This document shows, in pieces, positions 57,693 through 64,000 of a stretch of DNA of 64,000 nucleotides. Source of the DNA: Thermotoga neapolitana DSM 4359 (GTDB lineage Bacteria; Thermotogota; Thermotogae; Thermotogales; Thermotogaceae); assembly GCF_000018945.1 (NCBI RefSeq), contig NC_011978.1, positions 186,001-250,000 on the forward strand. The letters are read 5' to 3'. The position numbers and the translations under genes are program-made. The notes under the pieces were generated by a model. The model saw only the letters and a list, made by a program, of their open reading frames with translations, had not been told where the DNA came from and ran no database searches. Numbering within the stretch: the stretch's first letter is position 1; each line of letters opens with the position of its first letter.

Positions 57693-58772
57693 TTATAAGA
57701 TCGTCTCCTCCGTTTCCGGGTTGAAAAGATGAATCTTCTCCAAGTGCGGAACAAGAAACACCTTTTCTCCAACAGAGGGGATCTTCGCCGGGTCTCCAAA
57801 CACTTTCACGAGTTCTCCCCTGTCAGTTTGCACGTTCACTATTATATCCCTCCCAAGGGGCTCGACCACATAAACAGTGCCAGGGATTGCGTTCTCTTGT
57901 TTGTTATGAACCACTTCACAGTGTTCCGGTCTTATACCAACGACCACCTCTTTCAGGTTCGTTTCTAACTCTTTTGGAATCTTCAAAACCACATCGTCTC
58001 TTTTCAGGATGGTCTGTCCTTTTTCCACCTCCACAGAAAAACCCTTCAGGAAATTCGTCGGGGGATTACCTATAAATGAGGCAACGAACATGTTCCTCGG
58101 ATTCTCGTATATCTCATCTGGTGTTCCGTACTGAACGAGCTTTCCCTGGTTGAAGACCGCTATTCTCGACGCCATCGTCATCGCCTCTGCCTGGTCGTGC
58201 GTCACATAGACGGAAGTGATACCGAGTTCCTGCTGAAGATGCTTGATCTCTGCCCTCATGAGCATCCTCAGATTCGCATCGAGATTCGAGAGAGGCTCAT
58301 CGAAAAGGAGTACCTTCGGTTGCTTCACCAGTGCCCTTGCAAGTGCTACCCTCTGCTGTTGACCACCGGAGAGTTGAGAAGGCTTTCTTTCGAGAAGGTT
58401 GTCTATGAGGAGTTTTCGAGCGATTTCAACGACTCTCTTTTCTATCTCCTCTTTTGGTATTTTTCTTGCTCTCAGGGGAAAGGCGATGTTTTCAAAAACG
58501 GTCATGTGAGGATAGAGCGCATAGTTCTGGAAAACCATTCCCACTTCTCTGTATTTCGGTGGAACGTCGTTGACCAAAACATCATCGAAATATATCTCAC
58601 CAGACGTGGGTCTGTATATACCGGCAAGCGTCAGAAGAGTGGTGGTTTTGCCACAGCCAGACGGGCCAAGCAACGCAACGAACTCTCCATCCTTCACTTC
58701 AAAACTCACACCGTCAACCGCTTTCACTTTCCCAAAATACTTCTTCAAATTCACAACCCTGATGCTGGGCAT
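57693..58772 (-). CDS. inoK: myo-inositol(-phosphate) ABC transporter ATPase InoK
   Basis: 359 residues. Walker A GPSGCGKTT, signature LSGGQQQRVALARA, DEPLSNLD, and a C-terminal MalK-like regulatory domain from about 240. It belongs to the sugar MalK/UgpC group. TM0421 ortholog. The ATG overlaps the InoG stop by one base; the long upstream frame is an inoG shadow. Confidence 0.9.
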   Translation of the reverse strand: MPSIRVVNLKKYFGKVKAVDGVSFEVKDGEFVALLGPSGCGKTTTLLTLAGIYRPTSGEIYFDDVLVNDVPPKYREVGMVFQNYALYPHMTVFENIAFPLRARKIPKEEIEKRVVEIARKLLIDNLLERKPSQLSGGQQQRVALARALVKQPKVLLFDEPLSNLDANLRMLMRAEIKHLQQELGITSVYVTHDQAEAMTMASRIAVFNQGKLVQYGTPDEIYENPRNMFVASFIGNPPTNFLKGFSVEVEKGQTILKRDDVVLKIPKELETNLKEVVVGIRPEHCEVVHNKQENAIPGTVYVVEPLGRDIIVNVQTDRGELVKVFGDPAKIPSVGEKVFLVPHLEKIHLFNPETEETIL

Positions 58773-59620
58773 TATCCTTTCACTCCCCCGATGGTCAGTT
58801 TTATCATGTGTTTGCTGACGAAGAAAAAGAAGATGATCGTTGGTATCATGTAGAACAATCCCACGGCAGTCACAAGCCCGTAGTCTGCGAATCTGTAGTC
58901 TCCGATGAACCCTTTTACGTACTTTGAGAGTGTCCACAGGTTCTGCGAGAAGATGAACGTGTTCACGAAAACGAATTCAGACCATCCGGAAAGGAAAGCA
59001 AAGATGGCCGTAACGGCGATCCCTGGTTTTACAAGTGGAAGAAGAATCTTTCTCCACACCTCGAATCTGCTGTAGCCATCAACAAGGCCTGCCCACTCGA
59101 GTTCCCAGGGAATACCATCGTAAAACCCCTTCATAATCCAGGTGCCCCACGGCACTTCCAGAGAGGCTTTGAGGAGTATCACTCCCCAGAGGGTATCCAG
59201 CAGTCTAAGCGTCCAGAGAAGGTAAAACACAGCTGTCATGAGAGATATTGCCGGAAAAGCATGAAGTGCAAGAATGAACTTCATCATAGAGGACCTTCCA
59301 GGAAAATCGTACCTTGAGAGTGCATACCCACCAAGGCTTGTGATCAACACCTCAATTCCCATCACACCGAGTGCCAGCAAAGCTGTGTTCAGCGTGGTTT
59401 GCCAGATGTTCGGATATCCCTTGATCTCCTGCCAGAGGAATCTCCAGTTTTTCAGGGTGAGCTTCGTGGGGACAAAGCCGTTCACCAGATCCTCGCTGAA
59501 AGATCTCAGAATGAGCCAGACGTACCCCACCAGAATCGGTGAGGTTATGAGAAAAAGCACAAGAATTATCACAAAATTTCTGATTTTTTCCGAATTTTTT
59601 TGCCAGAACGAGAGTTTCAT
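58772..59620 (-). CDS. inoG: inositol(-phosphate) ABC transporter permease InoG
   Basis: About 282 residues, MalG-type, six helices; EAA loop LEWAGLVDGYSRFEVWRKILLPL. Two adjacent ATGs; the second is five bases after GAGGTG. Overlaps inoF's stop. Confidence 0.9.
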   Translation of the reverse strand: MKLSFWQKNSEKIRNFVIILVLFLITSPILVGYVWLILRSFSEDLVNGFVPTKLTLKNWRFLWQEIKGYPNIWQTTLNTALLALGVMGIEVLITSLGGYALSRYDFPGRSSMMKFILALHAFPAISLMTAVFYLLWTLRLLDTLWGVILLKASLEVPWGTWIMKGFYDGIPWELEWAGLVDGYSRFEVWRKILLPLVKPGIAVTAIFAFLSGWSEFVFVNTFIFSQNLWTLSKYVKGFIGDYRFADYGLVTAVGLFYMIPTIIFFFFVSKHMIKLTIGGVKG

Positions 59621-60504
59621 CATTCCACCTCGACCTTCGGTTTTTCCATGAGAGATTCAAAACCGAAGAACTTCATGTAGACAAGAGCAGAAACCACACC
59701 TATGATAACGAGGATGATCGAAAGGGCTGCACCGTAGCCGAATCTGAAGTGTGAAAAGGCGTTGTGGTACGTGTAGAGTGCCCACACCTCTGTTCTGTAA
59801 ACGGGTCCACCGTCCGTGATGATGAGTATGTATTCAAAAGAGGCAAGAAGGGAAAGTGTCTGGTATGCAGTCACGAAGAGAAGATGCCACTTTATCAGAG
59901 GAAGGGTGATTCTCCTCACCACCATAAACCAACTCGCTCCATCGATACGGGCTGCCCTGTAGTAATCTTCTGGTATGGATTTTATCGCCGCTGTGAAGAC
60001 AAGCATCCCCATCGAAGCACCTATGAAACCGTTTGCGAAGATCACCATCCACATAGGAGCACTGTGAAGCCAGTCCTGTGGAGGAAGGCCGAAGAGTCCC
60101 CGTATGAAGTTCACAAGTCCGTACTCTGTGGGATCGAACATCCAGAGCCAGAGGAGTCCATAAACAACAGACGGCGTGAGTCTTGGAAGCATCCAGAGAG
60201 TCCTGAAGAAGTTACCCCATCTATCGCTGATCGACGTTGTGAGAAGTGAAATAAGAAGGGCAGTTCCAAGGTTGAAAAGTCCCAACGTACCGAAAGTGTA
60301 TATGAAGGTGTTCGCTATCACACGTGGAATAATGAAATCCGTGGAAATATCCCTGAAATTCTGAAACCCCACGAAATTCCATACGAACGAATAGTCCATG
60401 TCTGTGAACGCGATCACTACGGTGAGAACAACAGGGATCACAAAGAAGATGACCACAAAGGCAAGAAGAGGAAAAAGCAAAAGTAACGGCTTCAGTCTTT
60501 TCAC
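59620..60504 (-). CDS. inoF: inositol(-phosphate) ABC transporter permease InoF
   Basis: About 294 residues, MalF-type, six helices; EAA loop YYRAARIDGASWFMVVRRITLPL. GTG 60504 lies six bases after GGGGTG; GTG 60513 overlaps that site. It follows inoE after a stem-loop. Confidence 0.9.
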   Translation of the reverse strand: MKRLKPLLLLFPLLAFVVIFFVIPVVLTVVIAFTDMDYSFVWNFVGFQNFRDISTDFIIPRVIANTFIYTFGTLGLFNLGTALLISLLTTSISDRWGNFFRTLWMLPRLTPSVVYGLLWLWMFDPTEYGLVNFIRGLFGLPPQDWLHSAPMWMVIFANGFIGASMGMLVFTAAIKSIPEDYYRAARIDGASWFMVVRRITLPLIKWHLLFVTAYQTLSLLASFEYILIITDGGPVYRTEVWALYTYHNAFSHFRFGYGAALSIILVIIGVVSALVYMKFFGFESLMEKPKVEVE

Positions 60505-60515
60505 CCTGTTCACCC

Positions 60516-60547
60516 CACAAAAGGAGTGAGGGAAACCCCCTCACTCC
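60516..60547 (-). terminator. stem-loop at the end of inoE
   Basis: A 10-bp stem (60523-60532 with 60538-60547) that includes the inoE stop codon, followed on the minus strand by TTTTGTGGGG. Partial terminator between binding protein and permeases. Confidence 0.75.
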
Positions 60548-61872
60548 ACGATCACAACCCTATCTTTCAGCTGGGACTTCAGCCTTTTTGCAACGTCTTC
60601 TGCCACCTTCTCTGGATCCATACCGCTTTCGGCCATCTGCATTCCTTCGAAGATGATCTGGTTGTAGAGGTTGAACATGTCATCGTTTGGAATGAAACCG
60701 GAGTACGGCAAAAGCTTCGTTCCTTCCACCATGATAAATTCCTTGGTGTACTCAGGAAGCACCGTTTGCTGCCATCTGATCGGCAGGTGCCCGCTCTCAA
60801 TGGCGTGTCTCATGTTGAGTTCCGGTGCAGAAGCCAAGGTTATGAGCAAGAATGCAATGTCTGGGTATTTACTCGTGCTCGGGATCATGTAAACGATTGG
60901 ATGGGACAGGGTGTTCGGCCTTCCTCTGCCTTTGAACTTCGGAACAGGAGCGAGGATGAACATGTCCTGCAGTTCTTCCTCTGTCTTTCCGTAATCTTTC
61001 TTCCATTCAGCCCAGTTCCATGTACCACCCATCCATGCCAGGACCTTTCCGCTCGTGACATCCTTGTGAACAGAGGTCCACGGTGTTCCTATCATGTTCT
61101 TTGGAAGAATCTTGTAGGTGTTCGCAAGGTCGTAGAGGAGCTTGAAGTAGTCTTTCATCTCTTTTACGTTGTAAACGAACACAGCCTTTTCCTCATCGTA
61201 GAAGTCGATACCCATGCTGATCATGAGCTGGTAGTAGTCGATACCTGCTTTCGGTCTGTGGTAGAGTCCCCACTCCACAAGACCCTTTTCAACGGCTTCT
61301 TTTGCCACTTCAATGAAGTCTTCAAAGGTGAACTCTCCCCTGGCGATCCTGTCTGGCAGAGAGTTGATTTCTTCATCCGACCAGCCGAGTTTTTTCAAGA
61401 CCTGCTTGTTGATGTAGAAAGGTCTTGCTTCTGTGTCCTGTGGGATTCCGTAGATCTTTCCTTTGTACTTGGTAGCCTCCCAGAGCGATGGAATGAAGTC
61501 ATAGTACTCCTCGTCCCAGTACTTCTTCACGTAGTCGTCTAGAGGAATGATGTAACCCGCTTTCGCCCAGGCTCCTATGTCGTCGTGTCCCGAACAGATG
61601 ATATCCACCGTCTGACCAGACTTGATTCCAAAGACAACCTTCTGCTTGAAGGAACTCCAATCTGTAGTGTCAAAGTAGCCATCGACCTTAATGGTGAGAT
61701 CGACTCCAAGGTCCTTCAGAATCTTGTTCAGCCTCTCTGCAGCTGTTTTCAGATTGTCAAACCTGTAGTAAGATGGATTATCGGGTCCCACGGTCCACGC
61801 GGTGATGGTGATCTCTTCTGCGAACATCAAAAGACCTATGGTCAAGATGATCACAAGTAAAAGTTTTCTCAT
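60541..61872 (-). CDS. inoE: myo-inositol(-phosphate)-binding protein InoE
   Basis: 443 residues, signal peptide MRKLLLVIILTIGLLMFA, MalE/UgpB-type two-lobe fold. Ortholog of TM0418; the T. maritima InoEFGK system was reported to prefer myo-inositol phosphate. The ATG follows GGGGGGTGAAAG. Confidence 0.9.
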   Translation of the reverse strand: MRKLLLVIILTIGLLMFAEEITITAWTVGPDNPSYYRFDNLKTAAERLNKILKDLGVDLTIKVDGYFDTTDWSSFKQKVVFGIKSGQTVDIICSGHDDIGAWAKAGYIIPLDDYVKKYWDEEYYDFIPSLWEATKYKGKIYGIPQDTEARPFYINKQVLKKLGWSDEEINSLPDRIARGEFTFEDFIEVAKEAVEKGLVEWGLYHRPKAGIDYYQLMISMGIDFYDEEKAVFVYNVKEMKDYFKLLYDLANTYKILPKNMIGTPWTSVHKDVTSGKVLAWMGGTWNWAEWKKDYGKTEEELQDMFILAPVPKFKGRGRPNTLSHPIVYMIPSTSKYPDIAFLLITLASAPELNMRHAIESGHLPIRWQQTVLPEYTKEFIMVEGTKLLPYSGFIPNDDMFNLYNQIIFEGMQMAESGMDPEKVAEDVAKRLKSQLKDRVVIVE

Positions 61873-62081
61873 ACTTTCACCCCCCGTTTTACTAATTTTA
61901 TCACTATTTTTTCAATTTCCGTTAAAAAACATCAAATTTCTTTCCTGTAGGCTCGGAAGGTCAGGTGCAGTGCTGCCCATTGTAATAGAAAAGCCATCTC
62001 AGGTTGATTTTTACTCCCACAACTAAAGAGTATGAGCAATCGTCCTGTTTATCATTAATCAAGACTGCCCTCATTGTGTTA
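61873..62081. other. intergenic region between iolO and inoE
   Basis: 209 bp. On the minus strand TTGAAA with TAAAAC 18 bp later may be the inoE promoter. I see no gene, no good hairpin and none of the TGTGAT-type operator seen elsewhere. Confidence 0.4.
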
Positions 62082-62894
62082 CTACAAGTTAACAATTAGT
62101 TCTTTTAGAGTCCTGAAGGCAACCTCCGCAGCCTTTTCCATCCCTCCCGGAAGAGGAAGACACTCAACGGAGATGTATCCATCGTAGCCAATCTCTTTCA
62201 GGGTTTTGAAAGTGCTTTCAAAATCAAAGTGTCCGCATCCCGGTGCCCATCGGTTGCTGTCTGCCACATGGAAGTGGTACAGTTTCTTTCCCGCTACTTT
62301 CAGACTCTCTGAAATGTTTACCTCCTCTATGTTCATGTGGAAGGTGTCTGCGAGAATTCCCACCCTGTCAGAGTTGATTTTTTCAATCACCCTCAGTGCC
62401 TCTTCAACGGTGTTTATGAAATCTGACTCGTACCTGTTGAGAGGCTCTATGACGAATCTCACTTCTTTTGTATCGCTCAGTAAAGAGTTCATACTTTCAA
62501 GGAAGAGTTTTTCTACCTCTCGATATGGCCTTCCTTCCCTTTTTCCACGAACAAGGCCGATAATAACAAATGCTCCGAATGACTCTGCAACTTCCGCATG
62601 TTTCTTGACCCTCTCGATCGACTTTTTTCTGATCTTCTCATCCGGATGTGTTAGAGAAAGCCCATCAGCGAGGAAGGCCTGACCGGTTCCTATGGCACAG
62701 ATGGGAAGTCCCAGATCTTTTGAAAGCCTGCCCGCCTCGTCCCAGTCCACAACGGATGGGTCTCTGACAGCGATCTCCACCGCCTGATAGCCGATTCTTT
62801 TTGCAAGTTCCATTCCTTTTTTCAGGTCTCCTTTGAAAGCCAGTGCGTCAAAGGCAGCATCAGAGGTGCTGATTACCAGAGAGAGTTTCAACAT
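62082..62894 (-). CDS. iolO: 5-keto-L-gluconate epimerase IolO
   Basis: About 270 residues, TIM barrel of the AP-endonuclease-2 family: [48 protein letters not shown] and SVECLPLP carry the metal ligands (Glu, Asp, His, Glu). TM0416 ortholog, reported to convert 5-keto-L-gluconate to D-tagaturonate. The second of two ATGs fits GGAGG spacing. Overlaps the kinase gene by 35 bp. Confidence 0.9.
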   Translation of the reverse strand: MLKLSLVISTSDAAFDALAFKGDLKKGMELAKRIGYQAVEIAVRDPSVVDWDEAGRLSKDLGLPICAIGTGQAFLADGLSLTHPDEKIRKKSIERVKKHAEVAESFGAFVIIGLVRGKREGRPYREVEKLFLESMNSLLSDTKEVRFVIEPLNRYESDFINTVEEALRVIEKINSDRVGILADTFHMNIEEVNISESLKVAGKKLYHFHVADSNRWAPGCGHFDFESTFKTLKEIGYDGYISVECLPLPGGMEKAAEVAFRTLKELIVNL

Positions 62895-63717
62895 CATCCC
62901 TCCTCAAAGGTCCTGGATGTCTCATCTTAACAGAAGTAACCCTTGCTGCAAACCGTGTGGCCTCATCCACACTCATTCCTTTGAAGAGAAAAGCAACGAG
63001 AAACGCGGCTGTACACGTGTCGCCTCTTCCTGTTCGCCCCTCCAGAGTCCATCCTTCAAAGGGTGCTTCATGAAACTCTCCATCGAACACAAGAACACCG
63101 GCGGAGTGAGTTGCAAGTACAATCCTGGTCCCGAAGGAGCCGATGATTCTACACGCATCTTTTAGATCCTTTGTTCCTGTCAGAACCGCTGCTTCTTTGA
63201 TATCGACCTTGAAGAGATCAAAAAATCTCAGGTGTTCTTTTTTTCTCCAGTCTCTGTAGACGAGTTTTCCGTTTTCTGGGGCTCTGACAAAACCCTGTGC
63301 GTCTCCAGATAGAAAATCCACCTTTTCGCGCAATTTTGTTATGAGCTCTTCTGGAAACTCACCGTACCACAGGGGATTCACGTGGCAAACCTTTCCTTCA
63401 ACGTGCAGAAGATCCTCCTCTGTGAACGGATCAGCTGCCGAAATCAGAAAACTTTCCCTTTCGTCTGGACTGGTTCCATACCTGTTCTCTATGCTGGTTG
63501 TCCTGGTACTTTCCAGAAAGACCACTTCAACTCCGTTTTCACGTAAAAACTCAAAGTGTACGATATCTTCCCTTGCACACTTTGTAACCACCTTCGCTTT
63601 CACCCCAAGAAGAGCTGCGGTGATAGAACCAGCCACCACTCCTCCACCGTACGCTGTTTCCTCTTTTCCATGTATCACGTTGATGTCCTTCGACACGTGT
63701 CCAATGAAGGTGATCAT
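62860..63717 (-). CDS. iolK: PfkB-family sugar kinase of the inositol locus (TM0415 ortholog)
   Basis: 285 residues, ribokinase-like: N-terminal [12 protein letters not shown] and [16 protein letters not shown]-terminal [22 protein letters not shown] with the catalytic Asp and anion hole. The substrate is not settled; an inositol- or keto-sugar is expected from context. ATG overlaps the iolG stop (ATGA). Confidence 0.85.
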   Translation of the reverse strand: MITFIGHVSKDINVIHGKEETAYGGGVVAGSITAALLGVKAKVVTKCAREDIVHFEFLRENGVEVVFLESTRTTSIENRYGTSPDERESFLISAADPFTEEDLLHVEGKVCHVNPLWYGEFPEELITKLREKVDFLSGDAQGFVRAPENGKLVYRDWRKKEHLRFFDLFKVDIKEAAVLTGTKDLKDACRIIGSFGTRIVLATHSAGVLVFDGEFHEAPFEGWTLEGRTGRGDTCTAAFLVAFLFKGMSVDEATRFAARVTSVKMRHPGPLRRDDVETLSGNQHL

Positions 63718-64000
63718 GGAATCACCTCTTCCAATCTCACGGCCCTTTTTTCTTCCAGAGATTTCTTTGCAGCGTATCCCAGCAGAAGAGCCATTCTCCC
63801 GTCCTCTCCACTCACGGCCGGTGGTTCGTTCTCTGCTACGTTTTTAACGAACGTTTTCAACTCTTCCAGATACGACTCTCTGTACCTTTCCAGGAAGAAG
63901 TAGAGATACTTCGAACCGTGGTCACCCTGTTCATCTGTGAGCATGGTGGTGTCTTCTCTGATGTTGTCGACGGTGATTTTCCCTTTTGTTCCAAAGACCT
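63714..64000 (-). CDS. iolG: C-terminal part of myo-inositol 2-dehydrogenase IolG (cut by window end)
   Basis: About 95 codons remain, in frame to the window edge. VFGTKGKITVDNIRED and KTFVKNVAENEPPAVSGEDGR are typical of the C-terminal half of Gfo/Idh/MocA dehydrogenases. TM0414, at this position in T. maritima, is the NAD-dependent inositol dehydrogenase that opens the pathway. The N-terminal NAD domain is outside the window. Confidence 0.8.
   Translation of the reverse strand, partial: VFGTKGKITVDNIREDTTMLTDEQGDHGSKYLYFFLERYRESYLEELKTFVKNVAENEPPAVSGEDGRMALLLGYAAKKSLEEKRAVRLEEVIP

Overview
The window is chromosomal DNA of a hyperthermophilic Thermotoga, in the T. maritima / T. neapolitana / T. 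petrophila group. The response regulator at 5771-6139 is nearly identical to the well-studied T. maritima RR468 but differs at several positions. NusG and RpoC carry the large insertions known from Thermotoga. Gene order also follows my recollection of T. maritima from about TM0475 down to TM0414, so this is a close relative rather than the type strain.

Layout. 1-8224 (+): tRNA-Ser, NAD salvage (pncA, pncB), PLP synthase (pdxS, pdxT), a degenerate GGDEF protein, a flippase-like membrane protein, a DUF2344 protein, a response regulator overlapping a PP2C-type phosphatase, and yebC. 8221-15495 (+): a small outer-membrane barrel, cheR, lspA, a pseudouridine synthase, a second DnaE-type polymerase and an orphan solute-binding protein. 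15544-28773 (-): one long information-processing array, read as tRNA-Met, tRNA-Thr, tRNA-Tyr, rpmG, tRNA-Trp, secE, nusG, rplK, rplA, L10 leader, rplJ, rplL, rpoB, rpoC. 28846-36355: another CAU tRNA on (-), then (+) a 50-residue small protein, thyX, bamA, purK, purE, hydF and an aspartase.

36343-46351 (-) is a probable nine-gene operon, dctP-dctQ-dctM-gnd-uxaR-uxaE-SDR-gntE-gntK. It joins a TRAP transporter for a carboxylated sugar to hexuronate and gluconate catabolism. 46540-49255 (-) is a ribose/fructose-type ABC transporter. 49515-50279 (+) is a lone RNase Z-like metallo-beta-lactamase protein. 50276-54169 (-) is a second ABC importer of unknown ligand. 54711-56768 (+) holds an AEC permease and gldA. 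56761-64000 (-) is the myo-inositol(-phosphate) locus: a TIM-barrel isomerase, inoK/G/F/E, iolO, a PfkB kinase and the end of iolG. IolO makes D-tagaturonate, which UxaE of the uronate operon can epimerise, so the two catabolic loci probably converge.

The block 43396-54700 looks visibly more AT-rich than the rest and appears to be the strain-specific part. The main non-coding signals are: a structured leader with a terminator in front of hydF; a shared operator-like motif about 20 bp before the start codons of gnd, dctP, the sugar-binding protein gene at 48323 and the binding protein gene at 53015; stem-loops directly behind each transporter binding-protein gene; an L10 leader with terminator; and a strong rplL-rpoB attenuator. 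I saw no CRISPR array, insertion sequence, prophage or rRNA gene. All calls come from reading the sequence and from memory of families; no database was searched.
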